From Rhodovulum sulfidophilum DSM 1374 (GTDB lineage: Bacteria; Pseudomonadota; Alphaproteobacteria; Rhodobacterales; Rhodobacteraceae), in NCBI RefSeq assembly GCF_001633165.1, contig NZ_CP015418.1:1096501-1160500 (forward strand): a stretch of DNA of 64,000 nucleotides, written 5' to 3'. The notes under the pieces were generated by a model. That model saw only the letters and a list, made by a program, of their open reading frames with translations. It searched no databases and was not told where the DNA came from. Shown piece after piece: positions 45,169-61,213 of this stretch. Positions within the stretch are counted from its first letter, which is position 1. Each line of letters opens with the position of its first letter. A program made the translations under genes and the position numbers.

Positions 45169-46125
45169 ATGAGCGGGTTACTGGCACTGCTCGACGATGT
45201 GGCGGCGATTGCCAAGGTGGCCTCCGCATCGGTCGATGACGTCGTGGGGCAGGCGGTGAAGGCCTCGTCCAAGGCCGCGGGGGCGGTGATCGACGATGCG
45301 GCGGTGACGCCGAAATACCTTCGCGGGTTCAGTCCGGCGCGGGAATTGCCCATCGTCTGGAGCATCGCCCGCGGGTCGCTGTTCAACAAGCTGGTGATCC
45401 TGCTTCCGCTGGCCCTGCTGCTGTCGCAATTCGCGCCCTGGGCGATTGCGCCCCTGTTGATGCTGGGCGGCTGCTACCTGTGCTTCGAGGGGGTCGAGAA
45501 GGTGCTTCATGCGCTGGCCCCACAAGAGCCCCATGCAAAGGCCGGGGCCGACAAGCCGCTCTCGGCGACGCGTCTCGAAGAGGCCAAGGTCAAGGGCGCG
45601 ATCAAGACCGACTTCATCCTGTCGGCCGAGATCATGACCATCATCCTGGCGGCGATGCCCGATCACCTGACGCTGTGGATGGAGGCCGGGGCTATGGCGC
45701 TGGCGGGGGCGCTGATCACCCTTGCTGTCTATGGCGCGGTCGGGCTGATCGTGAAGGCCGACGATATCGGGCTGGCGATGGCCGAGAAGGGACGTCTGGC
45801 CGCGACCCGCAGCCTGGGCGTGGGCATCGTGCGGGCGATGCCGAAGGTGATGACGCTGTTGCTGGTGGTGGGCACGGCGGCGATGATCTGGGTCGGCGGC
45901 TCGATCCTGGTCCATGGCGCGCATCAGCTGGGCTGGCACCTGCCGCAGGAGATGATCCACCATGTCGCCGTTGCCGCGGCGTCCGTCCTGTCCCTTGGCG
46001 GGGCCGTCGAATGGACGGTGACGGCGGCGCTGGACGGCGCGGTCGGGATTGTCGTCGGGCTGGTGCTGGTCCCCGTCATCCAGCATGCGATCCTGCCGGC
46101 GGCGGGGTTCCTCCGCAAGGAATAG
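45169..46125 (+). CDS. DUF808 family inner membrane protein
   Basis: A 318-residue protein. Begins MSGLLALLDDVAAIAKVASA followed by SVDDVVGQAVKASSKAAGAV and DDAAVTPKYLRGF, the DUF808 (YedI) signature. About six hydrophobic segments lie from residue 75 to the end. The start at 45169 is preceded by AGAGG. Function of the family is unknown. The only plus-strand gene between aerR-like and idi, ending at a bidirectional hairpin. Confidence 0.88.
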   Translation: MSGLLALLDDVAAIAKVASASVDDVVGQAVKASSKAAGAVIDDAAVTPKYLRGFSPARELPIVWSIARGSLFNKLVILLPLALLLSQFAPWAIAPLLMLGGCYLCFEGVEKVLHALAPQEPHAKAGADKPLSATRLEEAKVKGAIKTDFILSAEIMTIILAAMPDHLTLWMEAGAMALAGALITLAVYGAVGLIVKADDIGLAMAEKGRLAATRSLGVGIVRAMPKVMTLLLVVGTAAMIWVGGSILVHGAHQLGWHLPQEMIHHVAVAAASVLSLGGAVEWTVTAALDGAVGIVVGLVLVPVIQHAILPAAGFLRKE

Positions 46126-46140
46126 GCCATAAGGGACAGG

Positions 46141-46166
46141 CGCGGGCCGGGTTGTCCCGGTCCGCG
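46141..46166. terminator. Bidirectional hairpin between DUF808 gene and idi
   Basis: 11-bp stem with one G-U pair (46141-46151 with 46156-46166), loop TTGT, placed between two convergent stop codons. Confidence 0.6.
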
Positions 46167-46173
46167 CGGCAGG

Positions 46174-46704
46174 TCAGGCCGAGGCCAGTGCGCCGAAGAT
46201 CGCGGCGCTGTGCTTTTCCAGGTAGATCCGCAGCCAAGGCGTATAGACGCCCTCGGTCTCGCGGGTCTCGCGCGCCAGATCGTCCAGCGCGATCCAGCGG
46301 GCGTCCATCACCTCTTCGGGGTTCAGGTCCCATTTCAGGTCCGGCCCCGCCGCGGCGATGAAGATGTCGACCACCTCATGCTCGATCAGCCCGTTGCCGA
46401 CCTCGGCGCGGTATTCGACCTGCTCGCGGAATTCGAGCGTCAGCCCGGTGATCCCCAGCTCTTCGGCCAGCCGCCGGTTTGCGCAGGTCTTCGAATCCTC
46501 GTCCCAGCGCGGATGGGTGCAGCAGGTATTCGCCCAGAAGCCGGGCGTGTGATACTTGCCAAGCGCCCGGCGCTGGATCAGCACCCGGTCGCCATCCATC
46601 ACGAAGACCGAGATCGCCTTGTGGCGGAGGCCCTTTTGATGGGCCTCCAGTTTCTCCACCGGCGTCAGTTCACCGTTTACCCAGGCCGGGATCATTTCAC
46701 TCAT
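46174..46704 (-). CDS. idi: Isopentenyl-diphosphate delta-isomerase
   Basis: A 176-residue type I IPP isomerase with Nudix fold. Start HQKGLRHKAISVF gives metal-binding His residues, NTCCTHP carries the catalytic Cys region and RLAEELGI is the Nudix Glu segment. It supplies DMAPP/IPP for phytol side chains and carotenoids. The ATG overlaps the bchP stop by 4 bp, and idi is the last gene of the ppsR-bchG-bch2-bchP-idi run. Matches the ORF176 position known in Rhodobacter capsulatus. Confidence 0.95.
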   Translation of the reverse strand: MSEMIPAWVNGELTPVEKLEAHQKGLRHKAISVFVMDGDRVLIQRRALGKYHTPGFWANTCCTHPRWDEDSKTCANRRLAEELGITGLTLEFREQVEYRAEVGNGLIEHEVVDIFIAAAGPDLKWDLNPEEVMDARWIALDDLARETRETEGVYTPWLRIYLEKHSAAIFGALASA

Positions 46705-47882
46705 GTGTATTGCGGCGATACGAGCCCGGTCAGGTGGGCGACATTCTTGATCCCGATCTTGATATGGGCAAGCGGGCGTTTCCTGGTCAGCTTCTTGTTC
46801 ATGTAGGATTCGAAGGTCAGCGTCTGCACATCGACATCGTGGCAGAGCGACACGAAGCGTTCGCGCCGCTCGTCGCTGTGGTAATAGGCGTCCTGCATCG
46901 CCTGCAGCGCCTTGTAGGTGTTCTTGTGGTCCTTCATGAACATCTGCCGGGCAAGCTTCAGATCCGAGGCCCGGCCCGAGGCCAGAGCCGCCGAGACCGC
47001 CGCCGCGCCCACGCGCCCGCCATACATCGCGTAGTAGATGCCCTCGCCCGAGCTGGGCGCCACGGTGCCCGCGGCATCGCCGACGACGACCACGTCGCGG
47101 CCATTGTCCCATTTGTCCATCGGACGTAGCGGGATCGGCGCGCCTTCCTTGCGGATCGTCTCGGCCTGGTCGAGGCCCGCCATCGCGCGCAGATCGGCGG
47201 TCGCCTGCTTGAGGTCGAAGCCGTCGACGCCGGTGCCCATGCCGACCGAGCAGGTATGCCCGTGCGGGAACACCCAGCCGTAGAAATCGGGGCTGATCCG
47301 GCCGTCATAGATCACGTCGCAGCGGTTGGGCTTGTAGTTGCCGACCGCCATCGGGGCGTCGATGATCTCGTGATAGGCGATCACATAGGGGATCTTGTCG
47401 CCGCCGGGCACCTCGGCGCGGGCGACGTCAGACCGCGCCCCGTCGGCGCCGATGATGAATTTCGTCTGCAGCCGGACCTCTTCCTTCGACTGCTTGTCGC
47501 GGAAGACGAGGAAGGTCTTTTCCTCCTCGCGCTCGACCCGGACGAAGGTGCCGGTAAAGCGGGTGGCGCCGGCGCGTTCGGCGCGGGCGCGCAGGAACGG
47601 GTCGAAATCCTTGCGGTCGACCATGCCGACGAAGCCGTTCTCGATCGGGATGTCGACGAAGCGGCCCGAGGGCGAGATCATCCGCGCGGTGTCGATCTTG
47701 GCCACCAGCTGTTCGTCGGCAATGTTGAAATCGCGCATCAGCCGCGGCGGGATCGCGCCGCCGCAGGGCTTGATGCGGCCCTCGCGGTCCAGAAGCGCGA
47801 CTTTCTTGCCCGAACGGGCCAGGTCCTCGGCGGCCGTGGCCCCGGCGGGGCCGCCTCCGACGACAACAACGTCATAGATCAT
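46701..47882 (-). CDS. bchP: Geranylgeranyl (bacterio)chlorophyll reductase
   Basis: A 393-residue flavoprotein. N-terminal FAD-binding VVVVGGGPAGATAAEDLARS, then KPCGGAIPPRLM and the GD motif VVVVGDAAGTVAPSSGEGIY. It reduces the geranylgeranyl chain of bacteriochlorophyll to phytyl. 6 bp downstream of the PucC-family gene and overlapping idi. Confidence 0.97.
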   Translation of the reverse strand: MIYDVVVVGGGPAGATAAEDLARSGKKVALLDREGRIKPCGGAIPPRLMRDFNIADEQLVAKIDTARMISPSGRFVDIPIENGFVGMVDRKDFDPFLRARAERAGATRFTGTFVRVEREEEKTFLVFRDKQSKEEVRLQTKFIIGADGARSDVARAEVPGGDKIPYVIAYHEIIDAPMAVGNYKPNRCDVIYDGRISPDFYGWVFPHGHTCSVGMGTGVDGFDLKQATADLRAMAGLDQAETIRKEGAPIPLRPMDKWDNGRDVVVVGDAAGTVAPSSGEGIYYAMYGGRVGAAAVSAALASGRASDLKLARQMFMKDHKNTYKALQAMQDAYYHSDERRERFVSLCHDVDVQTLTFESYMNKKLTRKRPLAHIKIGIKNVAHLTGLVSPQYT

Positions 47883-47888
47883 CTTGTC

Positions 47889-49181
47889 TTACTCCCCTGG
47901 CACAAGACCTGAATTTTCCGTTGTGGGTCGATGTCCATCCATGATCCTCAGGGCCATTGCAGCAGCCAGCAGGAAGAGGATCGCTTCGGTCAGGAACACC
48001 ACGCCAAAAGCGGGTGCGTCGTCCATGATCTGGCGCAAACCGTCGGCGGCTCCGGCACCGACAAGGCCGCCGAAGCCCGCGGCGATGGCCTGCGCCGCGC
48101 CCCAGAGCCCCATCCGCGTGCCTTCGCGCGCGTCGCGGCCTTCGCCCGCCAGCGCCATCATCGCGCCGATGGCGGCGACGGTGAAGATGCCGTTGAAGAA
48201 GCCCATCGTCACGACCGCCGGCGTCAGCGGCAGATGCGGGCCGAAATGCCCGAGCGCGGCGATGCTGGCCAGCGCCGCGGCCGAGCCGAGACAGCCGAGG
48301 ATCACCCAGCTGCGCAAGGCCCAGATCCGCAGGACCGAGCTTCCGATGCCGACCACGACCATGCCGAGGAAGACGCCGCCATGCTGCGCCCCCGAAAGCG
48401 AGGTCGACTGGCCGGGCGTGAAGTCGAAGACGAGGCCCGAGAACGGCTCGAGGATCAGTTCCTGCATGAAATAGGCGACCATGGACAGGAATACGAACAG
48501 CGTGAAGATGCGGGCGCGCGGCTCGGCCCAGACCTCGCCGATACCCTTCCAGAACGGCATCTCGTCGGGCTCGCGATGGGCGACCACGCGCTTTTCGATG
48601 CCCCAGACCGCCAGCGTGGTCAGAACGACAGCGCCCAGCGTGACCACGGTCACGATTTCCAGCAGGAGCGCAGGCGTATAGGGGTCGAGGAAGGCGCCGA
48701 CCGTGCCGGCGGTGATGCCGATGCCCGCGATCATCATCAGCCAAGTGATGGTGGCGGCGGCCGCGCGGCGCTCGGGCGCGGTGGCGGTGGCCAAAAGCGC
48801 CAGCAGTGAGGTGCCGCAGGCCGCGACGCCGATGCCGATCAGCGCATAGGCCAGGATCGACAGCATCAGCCCCGCGCCGTAATGGTCTTCCATCACCACG
48901 ACGCCGGTGGCGGCCAGATAGCCGCCCAGCGCCAGGATGATCATGCCCAGAATGATGAAGCGGGTGCGCTGGCCGCGGGTGTCCGACAGGAAGCCCCAGC
49001 TGGGCCGGGTGATCTGGATCGCGTAATGCAGCGCCACCAGCAGCCCCGGCAGCACCGCCGGAAGCGCCAGCTCGACCACCATCAGCCGGTTCAGGGTGGA
49101 GGAGGTCAGCACCACCACCGCGCCCAGGCACATCTGCACGAGGCCCAGCCGGACGATCTGAAGCCAGCTCAGCGTCATCAC
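47889..49181 (-). CDS. bch2: PucC/LhaA-family MFS protein (Bch2, ORF428)
   Basis: A 430-residue membrane protein with 12 predicted helices. It begins LQIVRLGLVQMCLGAVVVLT and has TSSTLNRLMVVELALPAVLP, the family signature also seen in LhaA at 61.2 kb. Located between bchG and bchP as ORF428 in Rhodobacter, and thought to move or insert bacteriochlorophyll. Overlaps bchG by 4 bp. Exact role not proven. Confidence 0.92.
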   Translation of the reverse strand: MMTLSWLQIVRLGLVQMCLGAVVVLTSSTLNRLMVVELALPAVLPGLLVALHYAIQITRPSWGFLSDTRGQRTRFIILGMIILALGGYLAATGVVVMEDHYGAGLMLSILAYALIGIGVAACGTSLLALLATATAPERRAAAATITWLMMIAGIGITAGTVGAFLDPYTPALLLEIVTVVTLGAVVLTTLAVWGIEKRVVAHREPDEMPFWKGIGEVWAEPRARIFTLFVFLSMVAYFMQELILEPFSGLVFDFTPGQSTSLSGAQHGGVFLGMVVVGIGSSVLRIWALRSWVILGCLGSAAALASIAALGHFGPHLPLTPAVVTMGFFNGIFTVAAIGAMMALAGEGRDAREGTRMGLWGAAQAIAAGFGGLVGAGAADGLRQIMDDAPAFGVVFLTEAILFLLAAAMALRIMDGHRPTTENSGLVPGE

Positions 49182-50122
49182 GCGCCCCCGAGCGAACGGA
49201 TCGCGAAGGCCGAGATCATCATGCCGGACACATAGAGGACGACGCCGACGCCGTTATACCAGGGCGCCTTGCCCTTGGGGTCCTTCATCATCACCGACAT
49301 CGCCCAGAACTGCACCAGCAGCACGGCGGTCACGCCCGCGGCGTGGAACGGCCGGTCCCAGAGCGCCAAGAGGCCGATCACCACCGCCTGCGGCACCGCC
49401 ATCACCACCGAGGCGACCCAGGCGGCCTTTTCCGGCCCCATGGTGACGGGCAGCGAGTTCACGCCCATCTGGCGGTCGCCTTCCAGCGCCTTGAAATCGT
49501 TCAGGGTCATGATCCCGTGCGCGCCGATCCCGTAAAGCAGCGCGATCACGACGACATAGACCGAGGGCGCGCCCGCCGACAGCACCGCCGCACCGGTGAA
49601 CCACGGAAGCGATTCATAGGAGATGCCGACCAGCCCCGGCCCCCACCAGCCCGATTTCTTCAGCCGCACGGGCTCGGCCGAATAGGCCCAGGCCGAGGCG
49701 ACGCCGAGGATGGTGGCGCCAAAGCCCCAGGGGCCGAGCTGCCAGCCGATCACCAGCGCCAGAAGCGACATCGCGCAGGCGATGTAGAAGCCCCAGCGCC
49801 CCGGGATGCGCCCCGAGGGGATCGGGCGATAGGGCTCGTTGATCGCGTCGACATGCCGGTCGCACCAGTCATTCGCCGCCTGGCTCATGCCGCAGACGAC
49901 GGGGCCCGCCAGCACGATGCCCAGCAGCACGAGGCCCGGCTTCGACAGCGGCGACACCCCCGAGGACACGGTTCCGCAGAGATAGGCCCACATCGGGGGA
50001 AACCAGGTGATCGGCTTGATCAGCGTCACCATGGCGGCGGGTTCCGGCAGGCGCCGGTTCGGCATGTTGGAAATGTCGGTCATGTCGTCTTGCAGGCTCT
50101 CCTGGCCCGGCGCAGCGGGCAC
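49178..50122 (-). CDS. bchG: Bacteriochlorophyll synthase
   Basis: A 314-residue UbiA-family prenyltransferase. The two Asp-rich motifs are NDWCDRHVDAINEPYRPIP and NDFKALEGDRQMGVNSLP; seven to nine helices. It esterifies bacteriochlorophyllide with geranylgeranyl diphosphate. I favour the GTG at 50122 (GGAAGG 7 bp upstream); an ATG at 50083 (MTDISNM) is an alternative that removes 13 residues. Only 24 bp after ppsR: bchE and bchJ, which I recall between ppsR and bchG in Rhodobacter, are absent. Confidence 0.96.
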   Translation of the reverse strand: MPAAPGQESLQDDMTDISNMPNRRLPEPAAMVTLIKPITWFPPMWAYLCGTVSSGVSPLSKPGLVLLGIVLAGPVVCGMSQAANDWCDRHVDAINEPYRPIPSGRIPGRWGFYIACAMSLLALVIGWQLGPWGFGATILGVASAWAYSAEPVRLKKSGWWGPGLVGISYESLPWFTGAAVLSAGAPSVYVVVIALLYGIGAHGIMTLNDFKALEGDRQMGVNSLPVTMGPEKAAWVASVVMAVPQAVVIGLLALWDRPFHAAGVTAVLLVQFWAMSVMMKDPKGKAPWYNGVGVVLYVSGMMISAFAIRSLGGA

Positions 50123-50146
50123 GTCTTCCTTCCCCCGGGGGCGGCG

Positions 50147-51571
50147 TCAGTGATCGCCCCCGTCTCTGTTCAACAGCCCGTATTTCCGGAGCTTCACGTA
50201 AAGGCTCTGCCGCGAGAGCCCCAGCATCTCGGCCGCCGCGACACGGTTGTTCCGCGTCAACTCGACGGCGGTCTCGATGCACATCTTCTCGACCACGTCG
50301 GTGGTCTCGGCGACGATGTCCTTGAGGTTGGCCGAGCCGACAAGCTCCATCACCGAGCGCATCGCGTCATCCGAGACGGCGACGCCGGGCTTGCGCACGC
50401 TTTCCATGCGGCTGGCATCGCGGATCACGAAGACGATGCAGGGGCTGGCCTGGTCCTTGAGATAGGTGGCCGAGATCTCGACCGAGACCTGGGTGCCGTA
50501 TTCGCCTGACAGCTTGGTGGCGAACATGCGCATCTGACCGCTGCGGGTGGCGTTTTCCACCAGCACCCTCAGATCGACGCTGCCGCGCACCAGATAATCG
50601 CCCAGCGACCGGCCCTTGACCGCCCCCGCATGGGGCGCGTCGGCCAGCCCGAGGAAGCTGTCATTGGCCGCGAGGATCACGCCCTGCGGATCGGTGAAGA
50701 CCAGCGCGTCGACGCCCTGGCGGTAGAAGGCCAGCAGCGTCCCGCCCATCTCGCCGCCATTCGGCTCGCGCGCCTCGGCGGGATCGAGCCGGCACAGGAT
50801 CAGCGGTTCGCCCGCGGCGCGGAAGGCGACCGGATGCAGCTTGATCCGGACCCGGCTGCGGCGGGTCTCCAGCGCGATCGGATGCGCCTCGGGCGACATC
50901 GTCGCCCGGGTCAGCGCCTCGAGGAACTCGGCGCGGCGCCGGCCTTCGAATTCCTGGGCGAAGGCATTGCCGATCAGCTCGGCCCGCTCGACATCCAGCA
51001 GATCGCAGGCCACGGGATTGGCATCGACCACCCGGCCCGACTTGGTGCCGATGAAGACGAAGGCGTCGCGGGTCGCTTCGGTGAGAACGCGGTAGCGGGT
51101 GTCATATTCGCGCTGGGTCTCGTAGTCGCGCTCGAGCGCCATCTGCGCCTCGATAAGCTGCATCTGCATCTCGGCGATGGGGCGCAGGTCGCGGCCCAGC
51201 ATCAGAAGCGTGCCGCCGTCGGGCCCGATGGCATGGAAGGAATAGCGCACCGGAAAGGACCAGCCCGCGCCATCGGCATGGTTCAGTTCGACCGCCCCCG
51301 AGATGTCGCGATCCTGCGCGAACAGCTCCAGCCGCGCCTCGAGCTTGGGGCGGCTGTCCGGGGTCAGCACGTCGCGGATGTCGCGGCCTTCCCAGTGATC
51401 GATCCGGCCATGGGCGTGATGGTCCTTGTTGACCACCACCGACAGGATCCGCCCCTCGGGCGAGATCACGATCGCGAGGTCGCAGGCCGTGGCGATGATC
51501 TCGCCCAGCATTTCCGGCGCGATCAGGGGAATCGCGCCGCTGTTCCAGTATTTGGTGCCCCTTGACGTCAC
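50147..51571 (-). CDS. ppsR: PpsR/CrtJ photosynthesis gene repressor
   Basis: About 474 residues from a GTG start at 51571 (R. sphaeroides PpsR is similar in length). N-terminal PAS-like domain, a coiled linker with LGRDLRPIAEMQMQLIEAQM and ALERDYETQREYDTRYRVLT, two more PAS domains, and a Fis-type C-terminal helix-turn-helix: NNRVAAAEMLGLSRQSLYVK then LRKYGLL. The two redox cysteines known from PpsR are matched by LILCRLDP and VVEKMCIETA. It represses bch, crt and puc genes under oxygen. Upstream codons to 51685 are open but lack resemblance. 34 bp after aerR. Confidence 0.95.
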   Translation of the reverse strand: MTSRGTKYWNSGAIPLIAPEMLGEIIATACDLAIVISPEGRILSVVVNKDHHAHGRIDHWEGRDIRDVLTPDSRPKLEARLELFAQDRDISGAVELNHADGAGWSFPVRYSFHAIGPDGGTLLMLGRDLRPIAEMQMQLIEAQMALERDYETQREYDTRYRVLTEATRDAFVFIGTKSGRVVDANPVACDLLDVERAELIGNAFAQEFEGRRRAEFLEALTRATMSPEAHPIALETRRSRVRIKLHPVAFRAAGEPLILCRLDPAEAREPNGGEMGGTLLAFYRQGVDALVFTDPQGVILAANDSFLGLADAPHAGAVKGRSLGDYLVRGSVDLRVLVENATRSGQMRMFATKLSGEYGTQVSVEISATYLKDQASPCIVFVIRDASRMESVRKPGVAVSDDAMRSVMELVGSANLKDIVAETTDVVEKMCIETAVELTRNNRVAAAEMLGLSRQSLYVKLRKYGLLNRDGGDH

Positions 51572-51605
51572 GCGCCCATATACGGCCGGTCCGGCCGCCT
51601 CCCAG

Positions 51606-52421
51606 TCACTGGTCTTTTCCTGTCCGCGCGGCGCCCGGCGCCTGCAGAGCCCCGATTCGGCAGAGGCGCAACGCCTCATGTGCATCCGTCGTCACCGCAT
51701 CCGCGCCGGTCAGGGCGCAGATATCCTCGGCCCCGTCGGCGACCCGGCCGCCGATCACGACAGGGACCCCGTCGCCCAGAACCCGGCGCAGGGCCGCGAC
51801 AAGCCGACGCGCAGAATCCAGCTTTTGACGACAGGATACCGAAATCGCAACCAGATCGAACTGCCGTGGCATGGCCTTTTGCAGAATTTCCTCTTCGGTC
51901 TGGCCGAGCGCGAGGCAGACCGAGGCGCCCATCCGGCGCATCTGGTTGGCGGCGGTCATGCCGCCGAGCGTGTGATATTCGTCATGCGGCACGATCATCA
52001 TCACATTGGGCGCATCGGAGGCGGCCAGCATGTCGGCGGCATTGGCCGCGCCCAGCTCGCGCAGCATCGCCTGCAGCCGGGCCGCGCCGATGGTGACATC
52101 GGCAAAGCTGAGATCGTCGCGGACCCAGCGCTCGCCCAGTTCGCGGGCGGCGGCGGGGATATAGCCGTCGATGATGGCGGTGGGGGGGATGCCGCGGCGC
52201 CGGAGCGTGGCCAGCGCCCGGGTTCCGATCGAGCGGTCGCCGCCCAGCACGTCGGCGCAGAACTCGGTCAGCAGCACGGGGTCGAGCGACGCGCTCCCGC
52301 TGCCCGAGCGATGCGCCAGCGCCGAGAGCACCTGGGCCGCAAGGGTCTCGACATCGCCCTGCTGGGCTGTCTGCGGGCCCGCCTGCGCGCGCGATGCTAT
52401 CGACTTCTGAGGCTCAGCCAT
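51606..52421 (-). CDS. aerR: AerR/PpaA, cobalamin-binding antirepressor
   Basis: A 271-residue protein from the ATG at 52421 (GGAGG 8 bp upstream). The helical cap DGYIPAAARELGERWVRDDL then SFADVTIGAARLQAMLRELG is followed by the B12 domain: PHDEYHTLGGM (His of the ExHxxG-type motif), AISVSCRQKLDSARRLVAAL and VIGGRVADGAEDI. In Rhodobacter, AerR binds cobalamin in a light-dependent way and inhibits PpsR/CrtJ. First gene of the aerR-ppsR-bchG-bch2-bchP-idi run; divergent from bchF with two PpsR-type sites between them. Upstream in-frame extension of 67 codons was rejected. Confidence 0.94.
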   Translation of the reverse strand: MAEPQKSIASRAQAGPQTAQQGDVETLAAQVLSALAHRSGSGSASLDPVLLTEFCADVLGGDRSIGTRALATLRRRGIPPTAIIDGYIPAAARELGERWVRDDLSFADVTIGAARLQAMLRELGAANAADMLAASDAPNVMMIVPHDEYHTLGGMTAANQMRRMGASVCLALGQTEEEILQKAMPRQFDLVAISVSCRQKLDSARRLVAALRRVLGDGVPVVIGGRVADGAEDICALTGADAVTTDAHEALRLCRIGALQAPGAARTGKDQ

Positions 52422-52499
52422 GATACGGCCTCCGGCCAGCGCGGTCCCGGCGGATTCGAGCAGACCGCGGCGCGGCGGGTCTCGGGGACTGTCCAGCGT

Positions 52500-52517
52500 T
52501 GTCAAAGCCGATTGACA
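52500..52517. promoter_or_regulatory. PpsR/CrtJ-type site, distal to bchF
   Basis: TGT-N12-ACA at 52500-52517. It lies 79 bp upstream of the aerR start and overlaps a TTGACA in the aerR direction. Palindrome matches the PpsR consensus. Confidence 0.7.
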
Positions 52518-52643
52518 CTTGTTTGCCCTCATGGCGGGAGGAATCAAGGCGGCGCAAATAAGGCCCCTGAAATATATAGACTTTTTGGGTCCGCACCAAG
52601 CCTTTTGCGTTCCTCGGATCAAGAACAGTGTAAACGGAGAGAG

Positions 52644-60529
<7,886 letters not shown>

Positions 60530-60530
<1 letters not shown>

Positions 60531-61213
60531 TGGACAGCTACGCCCGCACCCGGGAACGACTCGAGACCTATTTCGGCCGCACGGCCGCCAAGACGTGGGA
60601 GAACCTGACCTCCGACGCGCCGGTATCGCGCATCCGCCAGACGGTGCGCGAGGGGCGCGACCAGATGCGTGCCGCGATGCTGGCGCGGCTGCCCGAGGAC
60701 CTGACCGGCTGCCGCGTGCTCGATGCCGGTTGCGGCGCCGGGCCGATGACGCTGGAGCTCGTCCAGCGCGGCGCCGAGGTGGTGGCCTGCGACATTTCGC
60801 AAAGCCTGCTTGATGTCGCGAAAAGCCGGATCCCCGACAAGTATCATCGCCAGATCACCTTCGTGGCGGGCGACATGCTGAGCGAACGGCTGGGGCGTTT
60901 CGACTATGTCATGGCGATGGACAGCCTGATCCACTATCAGGCCCGCGACATCGCCGAGGCCCTGGGCAAGCTTGCGCCCCGCACCCGCGGCAAGATCGTC
61001 TTCACCGTCGCGCCGAAGACGCCGCTGCTGAGCGTCATGCATGTGACCGGCAAGCTCTTCCCGCGGTCGGACCGCTCGCCCCGGATCATTCCGCATTCCG
61101 AGGCCAGGATTGCCAGCGCGCTGCGCAAGGCCCTGGTCAAGGGGCGGCTGCGCGCCGTCGCGCGGGTCGCCAAGGGGTTTTATATCAGCCAGGCCATGGA
61201 GCTTGAAAGATGA
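60530..61213 (+). CDS. bchM: Magnesium protoporphyrin O-methyltransferase
   Basis: A 227-residue SAM-dependent methyltransferase. SAM-binding VLDAGCGAGPMTLELVQRGA and VVACDISQSLLDVAKSRIPD. It methylates the C13 propionate of Mg-protoporphyrin IX, the step after BchH. The ATG shares its A with the bchL stop (TGATG). A TTG one codon earlier is possible but less likely. Confidence 0.96.

Noticed and set aside
52422..52622. An N-terminal extension of AerR by 67 in-frame codons
   Set aside because: It would run through the promoter and PpsR sites, has no ribosome site and no resemblance to AerR. The ATG at 52421 has GGAGG at a good distance.
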